NCBI RefSeq assembly: GCF_001485575.1
Contig: NZ_BCNB01000006.1
Coordinates: 1,922,001-1,986,000, forward strand
Length of the DNA stretch: 64,000 nucleotides
Source: Haloarcula sp. CBA1127
Lineage (GTDB): Archaea; Halobacteriota; Halobacteria; Halobacteriales; Haloarculaceae
Reading direction: 5' to 3'
A model generated the notes under the pieces. That model was given only the letters and a program-made list of their open reading frames with translations. It was not told the DNA's origin and searched no databases. A program made the position numbers and the translations under genes. This document shows positions 41,469 to 48,928 of the stretch, piece by piece (the first letter of the stretch is position 1; each line of letters starts with the position of its first letter).

Positions 41469-42965
41469 GTGGCACTGACAACTGTCGACGTCCGGTCATC
41501 GCTGAATGTTCTCGGCGCTATCATGCAGTGGTTAGCGGTTCCGCTGGTGATTCCTGTGCTGGTCGCTGTTATCTACGGCGAGTCCGCGGTGCCGTATCTG
41601 GTCACAATAGCGGTCACACTCGGCGTCGGCACAGCGCTGGCACGCCTCCGACGAGATCGCATCCGTGACCGGGAGGCGTTTCTCACGGTATCGCTGGCGT
41701 GGCTGACAATCGCGGTTGTCGGTGCGATACCGCTGTACATCGAGGGAACGGGTGTCTTTGCCAGCCCGGTCAACGCCCTGTTCGAGGGAATGAGCGGTAT
41801 CACGACAACGGGGGCGACGGTTATCCGGGATTTCGACGCGCACTCGCAGGCGCTGCTGATGTGGCGGCAGGTGCTCCAGTGGCTCGGCGGACTGGGAGTC
41901 CTGTTGCTCGCGACGGCCGTGCTTTCGCGGCTCTCGGTCGCCGGGGCCCAGCTCATGGAGACCGAGACGCGGACGGAGAACGTCACGAAGCTCACCCCCG
42001 GTATCGAGGACACCGCGCGGATTCTCGGCTTGCTGTATCTGGGACTAACGGCAGGTGCAGCATTGATTCTCGCCGGAATGGGTGCAAGCGGCCTCGCGCC
42101 GGAGATGACCCTTTTCGACGCAATCGCCCACGCCTTCACCGCCATCGCGACGGCCGGCTTCTCCCCGCGGGCCGAGAGCATCGGCGCGTTCTCGCCGGCT
42201 GTCCAGTGGGCGGTGACGCTGTTCATGATTGTCGGCGCGACGAACTTCGTATTGCTGTATGCGCTGCTCCGTGGCGATACTCGCCGACTGCGTGATAGCG
42301 AGGAGTTCCGATTCTACCTCGGAATCCTTGCCGTCGGCTCCATGCTCGTGGGCGGCTTGCTGGTGCTCGATCAAGGCGTCACTGGCGGTGTTGGAGACAC
42401 TGTCCGCCACGCCGTCTTTCAGGTCGCCGCCATCGTCACGACGACCGGCTACGCCTCGACGGATTTCAATACTTGGTCTGCCGGGGCCAAGAACGTCCTC
42501 TTCGTCATGATGTTCATCGGCGGGATGGCCGGGAGTACCACCTGCTCTATCAAGACGCTCCGCTGGCTCGTCGTTACCAAGTCCTTCTGGCGGGACCTGA
42601 ACGTCGCGGCCCACCCGCGGAGCATCCGCCCGGTCCGGCTCAGTAACGAAGCTATCAGCGAAGACACCGTTCGGGACGTGTACGCCTACACGTTAGTGGC
42701 AATGGTGTTTTTCGTCATCGGCACTGTCCTCCTCGTTGTCGATGGGGAGCGAGCGGGCGCGCCGATAACTGAGTTTGAGGCGCTCAGTGCCGCCGCGTCG
42801 ATGTTTTTCAACATCGGCCCGGCGTTTGGCCGGGCCGGCCCGTACGGGACCTACGAGGGCTTTGCCCGGTCGAGCAAAGTACTGATGATACTGCTGATGT
42901 GGGTGGGGCGCATCGAAATCGTCCCCGTGCTAGTGATGCTGACACCGACGTTCTGGACCCGATGA
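41469..42965 (+). CDS. trkH: TrkH-family potassium uptake protein
   Basis: The pore-forming subunit of a K+ transporter. The protein has 498 residues, about 10 helices and four P-loop-like filter segments (for example TTTGATV at about 114, TAIATAGFSP, TTTGYASTD and the last PYGTYEGF). The start is GTG 41469; an ATG at 41523 would remove the first 18 residues. No trkA-type RCK regulatory subunit lies nearby. The next gene is coupled to it by an ATGA overlap. The dacZ/mscS operon lies downstream on the other strand; see the findings. Confidence 0.9.
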   Translation: MALTTVDVRSSLNVLGAIMQWLAVPLVIPVLVAVIYGESAVPYLVTIAVTLGVGTALARLRRDRIRDREAFLTVSLAWLTIAVVGAIPLYIEGTGVFASPVNALFEGMSGITTTGATVIRDFDAHSQALLMWRQVLQWLGGLGVLLLATAVLSRLSVAGAQLMETETRTENVTKLTPGIEDTARILGLLYLGLTAGAALILAGMGASGLAPEMTLFDAIAHAFTAIATAGFSPRAESIGAFSPAVQWAVTLFMIVGATNFVLLYALLRGDTRRLRDSEEFRFYLGILAVGSMLVGGLLVLDQGVTGGVGDTVRHAVFQVAAIVTTTGYASTDFNTWSAGAKNVLFVMMFIGGMAGSTTCSIKTLRWLVVTKSFWRDLNVAAHPRSIRPVRLSNEAISEDTVRDVYAYTLVAMVFFVIGTVLLVVDGERAGAPITEFEALSAAASMFFNIGPAFGRAGPYGTYEGFARSSKVLMILLMWVGRIEIVPVLVMLTPTFWTR

Positions 42966-43534
42966 CCGCCGGTGAGCCGACGGGTTTGATTACCGCGGCC
43001 CCGTACACGACGGACGTGAGTGGTCCACGACACGACCGGCTGCGCCAGCACCCGACGCCCGGCCCGCACAACTCGCTGTTCCCATGGCCGGACGCCAAAC
43101 ACCCGCTCCGGGTGATGGTCAACTACGTCGTCATCCTCGTCTGTCGCATCTCGCCGAGCCTCAGGCTCAAGAACTGGTTGCTCTCGCGACTCGGTGTCAC
43201 CGTCGGCGACGGCGTCGCGTGGGGGCTGGAGTCGACGCCGGACGTGTTCTGGCCCGAACTCATCACCGTCGAGGACCACGCCATCATCGGCTACGACGCG
43301 ACGCTGCTGTGTCACGAATTCTTGCAGGACGAGTACCGGACTGGCGAAGTGGTTGTCGGCGAACGGGCCATGATTGGTGCGGGCGCGATTGTCCTTCCCG
43401 GCGTCGAAATCGGCCCGGGCGCACAGGTCGCCGCGAACTCCCTCGTGACTGACGATGTACCCCCGGAGACGACCGTTGCCGGCGTCCCGGCTGAGCCGCT
43501 GGCCTCTGACGACGAAACGACCGAGGAATCGTAG
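42962..43534 (+). CDS. Hexapeptide-repeat (left-handed beta-helix) acyltransferase
   Basis: The start is ATG 42962, overlapping the TrkH stop. The 190 residues include a basic N-terminal segment with MVNYVVILVCRISPSLRLKNWL (an amphipathic or short hydrophobic helix), then repeated hexapeptide units TVEDHAIIGYDATLLCHE, VVVGERAMIGAGAIVLPGVEIGPGAQVAANSLVTDDV. These fit maltose O-acetyltransferase/WxcM-like acyltransferases. Acceptor unknown. The coupling to TrkH may be by chance of gene order. Confidence 0.85.
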   Translation: MTAGEPTGLITAAPYTTDVSGPRHDRLRQHPTPGPHNSLFPWPDAKHPLRVMVNYVVILVCRISPSLRLKNWLLSRLGVTVGDGVAWGLESTPDVFWPELITVEDHAIIGYDATLLCHEFLQDEYRTGEVVVGERAMIGAGAIVLPGVEIGPGAQVAANSLVTDDVPPETTVAGVPAEPLASDDETTEES

Positions 43535-43540
43535 CCTCGC

Positions 43541-44335
43541 TTAGCCCCGAATACGGACGATGCCCGTATTGAACACGCGCTTGTTCGGGATGATGTACTC
43601 CTCGCCGTCGCTTTCGATCCGCGTGACGAGGATGTCGACTTCCTGAACGATGCCGCTCTGGTCGCCGATGACGATCTCGTCGCCGATGCTGTATGGCTCT
43701 GTCAGCAAGAGGTAGAGACCGGCCGCACCGGCCTGCAGGATGTCTTTCAGTGCCAGCCCGCAGACGAACACCAGTCCGAACGCGTACGCTCCGAGGAGAA
43801 TGAGCAGGGCGAGGGTCTCGACGCCCAGTTGCCCGAGCGCGATAAGCACTGCCAGATAGAAGATGCTGTACTTGACAAGTTCGGGTAGCACAGTCGCCTC
43901 TGGCATCTTGACGCTGCGCAGCCGCTCGGAGACGATGAGCTTGGCCTTGTCGCCCGCGATGAGACCGATGATGACGGCGAACAGGGCGATAAACAGGTCG
44001 GGCAGGAACGAGGTGAAGCGGGCCCAGTACAGTTCCGGGTCGGTCAGTTGTGCGATGTTGAGGACGGCAGTGACCGTCGTGATGTAGATGAACAGCGCCG
44101 CCAGGTTCGAGACGATACCGACGGTCGATGTGCCGAGCCCCCTTGCTGTCCGCTCGAATGGCGTGCCCTCCACCGCTTCTGGCACACCGAGTTCGCGCAT
44201 GAACCGCCGGGACGAGCGCCAGACGAGATAGCCAAGAACGATGCCAAACGCCAGTACCACGAGCGAAAAGACGAACGTGCCCTGTGGTGAGAACACCTGC
44301 CGGATGATGGTCGCCCAGTCGAAACCAAACTGCAT
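43541..44335 (-). CDS. MscS-family mechanosensitive channel
   Basis: The protein has 264 residues. Three or four helices (about 20-45, 80-105, 120-140, 150-200) precede the pore-lining segment LLLTEPYSIGDEIVIGDQSGIVQEV and the beta domain ending SDGEEYIIPNKRVFN. It lacks the long C-terminal cage of E. coli MscS, as small archaeal members do. It releases solutes on hypo-osmotic shock. It starts 2 bases after dacZ ends; the same pairing (a MscS-like gene after dacZ) occurs in Haloferax volcanii. Confidence 0.92.
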   Translation of the reverse strand: MQFGFDWATIIRQVFSPQGTFVFSLVVLAFGIVLGYLVWRSSRRFMRELGVPEAVEGTPFERTARGLGTSTVGIVSNLAALFIYITTVTAVLNIAQLTDPELYWARFTSFLPDLFIALFAVIIGLIAGDKAKLIVSERLRSVKMPEATVLPELVKYSIFYLAVLIALGQLGVETLALLILLGAYAFGLVFVCGLALKDILQAGAAGLYLLLTEPYSIGDEIVIGDQSGIVQEVDILVTRIESDGEEYIIPNKRVFNTGIVRIRG

Positions 44336-44337
44336 CC

Positions 44338-45147
44338 TCAGTACTCCTCGGGATCGATTTCGAGGACCAGCTCCCCGCCTTTGAACGCCCGTACGAGCCC
44401 GTCGCTCTCCGAGAGAACGATAGCTGTCGCCATGGTGTCACGGGTGACTGCGCCGGCCGCCATGTGCCGAGCGCCGAGCCCCTTGGGGATGTCGACCCCT
44501 TCCGCGGAGGGTTCAAGATACCGGTACGCGGAGACGATCTTGCCAGCGTCGGAGATGACGAACGCGCCGTCGAGCCGCGAGAACTCCTTGAGCATCACGT
44601 TGACGATGGGATCGCCGACGTGGACGTGGGACTTCTCGAAGGGGTTGTACGACAGCGGCCGAGACTTGTTCATTACCTTGCCGGCGTCGCCGACGACGAA
44701 CAGTGCGCCGACGGGCTTGCCCTTCTGGCCTTTCTTCCCCAGTTCGATGGCCACCTCGAAGACGTCGCGGACAACGCTTGCGTCCGCCCTGGAGTTGACG
44801 AACATGTCGTACACGCCGGAGGGGGAGAAGTCGTTGGTCTGGACCCGAACGAGCGTGTTCTCAGACCCATCCAGCACTTCGGTCACGCAGAGTACCTCGT
44901 CGCCCTCGTCGACGATGCCCTGCTCCAGCGCGCCCTCGATACCGAAGCGAAGGCGCCCTTCGAGGTCGGTGAAATCGATCGGTAGCTCGACAAACGGCTC
45001 CGCATCGAGAGTGTTCTCCGGGCCGACAACGACGATTTCTTCATCGACGTCGTTGAACTCCTCGAAAAACGACGCGTTCGGGGAAAACAGGAACACGGCG
45101 TCGACGTCTGCGACCAGGTCTCCGAGCAGGTCGCGCAACTCGTTCAT
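44338..45147 (-). CDS. dacZ: Diadenylate cyclase (c-di-AMP synthase) DacZ
   Basis: Condenses two ATP to cyclic di-AMP. The protein has 269 residues. The N-terminal third has the small domain found in archaeal DacZ; the DAC catalytic core has RLDGAFVISDAGKIVSAYR (DGA motif, about 186-204) and GLGARHMAAGAVTRDTMATAIVLSES (RHxxA motif, about 222-247). DacZ is the archaeal family shown in Haloferax volcanii to make c-di-AMP and to be essential. Operon with the MscS gene. c-di-AMP commonly controls K+ and osmolyte transport, so the neighbouring TrkH is of interest. Confidence 0.95.
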   Translation of the reverse strand: MNELRDLLGDLVADVDAVFLFSPNASFFEEFNDVDEEIVVVGPENTLDAEPFVELPIDFTDLEGRLRFGIEGALEQGIVDEGDEVLCVTEVLDGSENTLVRVQTNDFSPSGVYDMFVNSRADASVVRDVFEVAIELGKKGQKGKPVGALFVVGDAGKVMNKSRPLSYNPFEKSHVHVGDPIVNVMLKEFSRLDGAFVISDAGKIVSAYRYLEPSAEGVDIPKGLGARHMAAGAVTRDTMATAIVLSESDGLVRAFKGGELVLEIDPEEY

Positions 45148-45219
45148 TATCAGAACGACGCTGTCTGTCGAAAAAAAGGTTGCGGGCAGTCAGCCACACG
45201 TCCGACAGCGGGCCGTACG

Positions 45220-46539
45220 TCAGATATCCTTCGAAGGCACTGCAAGCAGACGGTCGAACGCACCACTTTCGCCGTGGCAATGACAGTACGTCCCGATGGT
45301 GCTGTATTCTGTGAGGCCGTCGTGGTCGCCGTCGATACCGTCGCCCCGAACCATATCGAAAGCGAACGACGCATCGCTGCCGAGGGTCGCAGCGGAGTAG
45401 TGGAACTCGTGTCCGCGGCGGTGCGCTCCGGACGCGGCCACGGCGGTGTCTGTCCGTGCTTCTAACTCAACGTGGTCAAGCGCCTGATACCGGTCCTGCA
45501 TCTCGATATCCGCGGGGAGGACCCCGGCCATCTCGTAGGTGTCGCCGTCGGTCGTCGTCAGCGACTCCGACAGCGCCATCAGACCGCCACACTCGCCGTA
45601 GACGGGGACGCCCTCGGCGGCACGATTGGCGATCTCGCCGAGCGTGCCACCGGTTTCGAGCGACTCGCCGTGGAGTTCTGGATAGCCGCCGGGCAGATAT
45701 ATCGCATCGGCGTCAGGCACTGAGTCACCGGCGACCGGCGAGAACGGCTCGATAGCCGCCTCGGACCGGAGCCGTTCGAGTACTGAGGGGTAGATGAAAC
45801 AGAATGCGCTGTCCTGTGCAACGGCGACCCGGCGGTCAGCCGGCGAGTCGCCAGTATTTCGCTCCGTAGTCGCGACTTCCGGCGGTGCCCGTGCCGTCTC
45901 GACCAGCCGCTCGATATCGATGGTCTCTGCCGCTGTCGAGAGTGCGTCACGGTCGAGCCCGGCCTCTGATCCCATATGCAGCCCCAGATGGCGGTCGGGA
46001 ATCTCCAGGTCCGACATCGGCGGAATCCGGCCGAAGTACGTGAGGTCCTCGGGAAGCGCGTCCCTGATACCATCGGCGTGCCGGCCGCCGTGGGCGCGCT
46101 GTGCGAGGATGCCGGCCACCTCGATGTCGACACCGATGCGGTCGGCGTACTGTGCGAACCCGAGCGCCGTCGCGGCGACGCTCTCCATGCCAGCCTTCGC
46201 GTCCACGACCAGAACGACCGGGAGGTCCAGCCCCTCGGCGACGGCTGCCGTCGATGTCTTCGTTCCATCGTAGAGCCCCATCACGCCCTCCACGACGCAG
46301 ATATCGCCCGCACCGCGCCAGTAGGTCCGGCGCATCCCGTCCTCGCCCGCAAGCCAGGGGTCGAGCGTCCGCGACGGCGTGTCGACGAGTGCTTCGTGAT
46401 GACTCGGGTCGATGAAGTCCGGGCCAGCCTTGGCCGGCTGGGGCTGATACCCGGCGTCTTCGAGCGCGGTCAGGGTCGCCAGCGTGGCAACGGTCTTGCC
46501 GACGCCAGAGCTTGTGCCGGCGAGAACGAACCCCTCCAT
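45220..46539 (-). CDS. cbiA: Cobyrinic acid a,c-diamide synthase
   Basis: ATP- and glutamine-dependent amidation of the corrin ring in cobamide synthesis. The protein has 439 residues from MEGFVLAGTSSGVGKT (ATG 46539; a GTG two codons upstream is also in frame). The P-loop is GTSSGVGKT (about 7-15). The SIMIBI core and C-terminal glutamine amidotransferase domain with catalytic Cys in YGECGGLMALS (about 316) and the closing YCHCHGESGAFD are present. It overlaps the preceding CobT-like gene and reads with it, a short cobamide operon. Confidence 0.93.
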   Translation of the reverse strand: MEGFVLAGTSSGVGKTVATLATLTALEDAGYQPQPAKAGPDFIDPSHHEALVDTPSRTLDPWLAGEDGMRRTYWRGAGDICVVEGVMGLYDGTKTSTAAVAEGLDLPVVLVVDAKAGMESVAATALGFAQYADRIGVDIEVAGILAQRAHGGRHADGIRDALPEDLTYFGRIPPMSDLEIPDRHLGLHMGSEAGLDRDALSTAAETIDIERLVETARAPPEVATTERNTGDSPADRRVAVAQDSAFCFIYPSVLERLRSEAAIEPFSPVAGDSVPDADAIYLPGGYPELHGESLETGGTLGEIANRAAEGVPVYGECGGLMALSESLTTTDGDTYEMAGVLPADIEMQDRYQALDHVELEARTDTAVAASGAHRRGHEFHYSAATLGSDASFAFDMVRGDGIDGDHDGLTEYSTIGTYCHCHGESGAFDRLLAVPSKDI

Positions 46540-46541
46540 GT

Positions 46542-47582
46542 TCACGTCCTCTCCTCGGCCGTTGCTGTGGGCGCGTCGCCAATCAGGTCGTCGTAGATGG
46601 CCGCGAAGCGGTCCCGAACCTCTGCCATCGGAATGCCGGCACGGTCGGCCAGCGCCAGCGCGCCGCCCATGCCGACCCCTTCCTTGGCCTCGCCGGCGAC
46701 GAACCGCTCCATCGCGACGTGGTCGCTCCGGTCGAAGCCGGGGTCCGTTACCGTCAGGTCGAGGTCGAGTCTGTCAGCCGACGCCCGTACGTCGGCGCTC
46801 TCGTCGTTGGCCACGTAGCTCGTTGTCGCCAGTCCGAGCGGCCCTTCGTAGCCGCCGTGGCGGACCAGCGCAGCGACGGCGACGCACTGGCTGCCGCCGG
46901 CAAGCGTTACGGCGGTATCGCTCTCGACGGCCCCTGCGGTCAGCCCGGCGAGCGTTGCCAGAACGGGGTCACCCATCCGGCGAACCGCCCGTTTCGGTTC
47001 GTTTGCGGCGTCGCCCGGTTCCAGCGAACTGGCTTGCAGCCCCTCGGCGACCAATTGCTCCTTCTGTTCGGTCGGATTCTCCGGAAGCGACGAGGAAACC
47101 ATCCCGTCCTCGCCCAGCGCACGGAGGACGCCGAGTGCCGTCGTCGTCCCGCCGGGAATGGTCTCGCCCAGATACAGTTCGTCGGCCGGGAGCGACTGGC
47201 CGAGCTGTCTGGCGGCCGCGAACGCTCCGTAGGCCGTCGACACCGGGTCCTGCTCTGCGATGTCTTTTCCCGGGCGTGCACCGACTGAGACTGTTGGCGC
47301 CCCCGTTTTCTCGGCCAGTCCACCATCGACAACTGTGACATCAAATCCAAGAACGTCTCGGGCGGCCCGTGTCACCAGCGCCGGCGTCGGACAGCCGCTC
47401 GGACTGACCGGCGTCACGTCCGTCCGAACTGGTGTGCCGTATGTCACTAATTCAGCGTCTGCGGCGGGCGTTACCGACATTAGTTCGGGATCGGCTCCGG
47501 CGGCGCTGATGCCCGCCCGACCTGCGGTCTCCGTGGTTCCTGCGGCGAGTGCGAAGCGCGTGCCGCCACCGGGTGAAGTCAT
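46542..47582 (-). CDS. cobT: CobT-like protein (nicotinate-nucleotide-dimethylbenzimidazole phosphoribosyltransferase family)
   Basis: The protein has 346 residues from [15 protein letters not shown] (ATG 47582). It belongs to the archaeal CobT relatives (TIGR00303/UPF0284): [39 protein letters not shown], and [15 protein letters not shown] are characteristic. In the cobamide pathway CobT transfers phosphoribosyl to the lower-ligand base. Archaeal members are not all biochemically proven. A 7-bp dyad overlaps its start codon; see the separate entry. cbiA follows with a short overlap. Confidence 0.88.
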   Translation of the reverse strand: MTSPGGGTRFALAAGTTETAGRAGISAAGADPELMSVTPAADAELVTYGTPVRTDVTPVSPSGCPTPALVTRAARDVLGFDVTVVDGGLAEKTGAPTVSVGARPGKDIAEQDPVSTAYGAFAAARQLGQSLPADELYLGETIPGGTTTALGVLRALGEDGMVSSSLPENPTEQKEQLVAEGLQASSLEPGDAANEPKRAVRRMGDPVLATLAGLTAGAVESDTAVTLAGGSQCVAVAALVRHGGYEGPLGLATTSYVANDESADVRASADRLDLDLTVTDPGFDRSDHVAMERFVAGEAKEGVGMGGALALADRAGIPMAEVRDRFAAIYDDLIGDAPTATAEERT

Positions 47583-47601
47583 TGTGGTTGTATTACCACA
47601 A
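47582..47601 (-). promoter_or_regulatory. Perfect inverted repeat over the start of the cobT operon
   Basis: TTGTGGT and ACCACAA flank six bases, immediately upstream of and touching the ATG at 47582. A TATA-like ATTAAA (minus strand, 47607-47612) lies just upstream. A dimeric repressor bound here would block the transcription start and the first codon. It is too short to be a cobalamin riboswitch. The identity of the regulator is unknown. Confidence 0.55.
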
Positions 47602-47668
47602 GTCAACTTTAATGCCTTGGTGCTGGGGCGGCGCATGATTTATACCGTACGCCCGCGGTTCCCCGAAC

Positions 47669-47893
47669 ATGGACGATTTTGACGAACTCCTCTCGTCATT
47701 GACGCCGCGCGAGGACAACGAGGCGATCGCTTCCTACCAGAACACGACGGCTGTGGCCTGTCCATCCTGTGAAGAACCGTTCGACGATATGGTCGTCTGT
47801 AAGCAGGAGTTTACCTCCCTCAATCTCGATTTCGAGATGGACCTCTGTACAACTATCAACGACGGGAACGTCGTGCTGTTTACCCACAAGTAA
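47669..47893 (+). CDS. Small protein with CPSC zinc-ribbon half-site, 74 residues
   Basis: Begins MDDFDELLSSLTPREDNEAI; a CPSC pair (about 31-34) is followed by a single C (VCKQEF) and another (DLCTTIN), suggesting a zinc ribbon with non-standard spacing. The rest is acidic. The gene is divergent from the cobT operon. Related small proteins occur in haloarchaea; function unknown, although some were annotated as flagella-cluster proteins. Confidence 0.7.
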   Translation: MDDFDELLSSLTPREDNEAIASYQNTTAVACPSCEEPFDDMVVCKQEFTSLNLDFEMDLCTTINDGNVVLFTHK

Positions 47894-48003
47894 CTGCCGG
47901 GACAAGTACCATCTCGTTGGTTTTCCGCCAATTCTCTACGCCAGTAGTGTAGAATCCGGCGACAGAATCACACCTCAATATCAGATGTGATAATCCCGGC
48001 AGT
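47893..48003 (+). ncRNA. Branched structured element after the 47669 gene, ending in a T-run
   Basis: A 10-bp outer stem, ACTGCCGGGA (47893-47902) with TCCCGGCAGT (47994-48003), encloses two internal hairpins. Hairpin A is built from CGCC/GGCG (47926-47929, 47958-47961), ATTCT/AGAAT (47931-47935, 47951-47955) and CTAC/GTAG. Hairpin B is ATCACA/TGTGAT (47967-47972, 47986-47991). The outer stem begins with the last base of the gene's stop codon and is followed by T6 at 48006-48011. It may be a 3' regulatory structure, a terminator or an independent small RNA. I class it as RNA by inference. Confidence 0.45.
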
Positions 48004-48056
48004 GATTTTTTATACATCCCTTCCCACCTTTCGCAATAGGCACCGCACTGGTGCCG

Positions 48057-48080
48057 CACCACCCCACCCCCCACCCCCAC
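48057..48080 (-). repeat. G-rich tract on the minus strand, possible G-quadruplex
   Basis: Read on the minus strand the tract is four G-runs, GGGGG, GGGGGG, GGGG and GG, each separated by single T. It lies in noncoding DNA after the branched element and a further hairpin, GGCACC-GCACT-GGTGCC (48039-48055). Confidence 0.5.
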
Positions 48081-48253
48081 ATTCCTTACCTTTCCACTTC
48101 CTGTGAGTCGTTGGCTCCTACACCGACAGGGACCCGATAGCTCATAGCCCACCTCTACGATGTTGCAGTAATTCTGGTCAGCCGTCGGGTCTGATTTGTC
48201 AGTGTGGCACATCCGAAGCCGGCTGCATCCGCTCACAACGAACCGAAGGAAAA

Positions 48254-48355
48254 TGGAAGGGGCGGGAGTCGAACCACGCGGAGCCCTTTGCGGGGTAACC
48301 ACCAACCGATTCTGGCATGTTGGTCGGTAGCGCTCTACCACTGAGCCACCCTTCC
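48254..48355 (-). tRNA. Anomalous tRNA-like gene, isotype not assigned
   Basis: On the minus strand, a 7-bp acceptor (GGAAGGG/CCCTTCC) and a consensus D-arm (TGGCTCAGTGGTAGAGC) are clear. The T-loop TTCGACT and discriminator A follow. An attractive promoter TATTATAGG lies about 15-25 bases upstream, and TTTT follows the 3' end. But it is 102 bases long; the anticodon arm (CTACC with GGTGG) encloses 22 bases with no U33-plus-anticodon in a 7-base loop, and a 19-base variable region follows. The T-stem pairs only with a bulged U. It may contain an unusual intron, be a degraded copy, or be a selfish tRNA. No CCA is encoded. Confidence 0.55.
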
Positions 48356-48562
48356 AAGCTACCTATAATACGTTCCTGACAACCAAGTAAGTGATGATTC
48401 CGGGTGTTTCCGTGAGCCGATACCACCAGCATCCCAGTGCGGTTTAGCCGGTCGCCAATCTGTACCTTACTCGCGCCGACGCCCAGAGCGGGACCGGTAT
48501 CGGTCCACGGCCCTTTCTTTTCGGATTCACAACAACTTATTTCGGGCCGGCCGGCGACAGCA

Positions 48563-48889
48563 GTGGACGTGAGCTACACGAAAGTCAACTACACCGACGT
48601 GGAACCAGTCGCGGATGCAATGCACTTTCTCCGAGACCCGCTGGACTGTGAGCAGGTCGGCGTCACTGTACTGGACTGTGATGCCGGCTGGACCGGCAAA
48701 CCGCACGATCATGCCGACGAAGGTCACGAGGAGGTGTACGTCCTCGTTGAGGGGACAGCCACCGTCGAGGTTGACGGCGAAAGCGTGTCTCTGGAAGCGG
48801 GCGACGCAATCAAGCTCCCGCCGAAGGCAGAACGGACAATCCACAACGGCGACACCGAGAGCACGCTCGTCCTCGTCGGCGCGCCCTGA
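48563..48889 (+). CDS. Cupin-domain protein
   Basis: The protein has 108 residues; start GTG 48563 (a second GTG follows two codons later). The cupin motif is present: GKPHDHADEGHEEVYVLVEG (G-x5-H-x-H-x3,4-E-x6-G type) and the second part, GDAIKLPPKAERTIHNGD. The three His and one Glu would bind a metal. It is a single-domain cupin; the reaction cannot be assigned from sequence. It precedes sdhA, converging. Confidence 0.85.
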   Translation: MDVSYTKVNYTDVEPVADAMHFLRDPLDCEQVGVTVLDCDAGWTGKPHDHADEGHEEVYVLVEGTATVEVDGESVSLEAGDAIKLPPKAERTIHNGDTESTLVLVGAP

Positions 48890-48928
48890 AATTCGCAGAA
48901 ACAGATATTGCAGCCGACGGTCAGGTCG

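Noticed and set aside
47536-47610. Cobalamin riboswitch upstream of the cobT-like gene
   Set aside because: The space holds only a TATA-like element and a 20-base dyad; no B12-box-like long fold exists.
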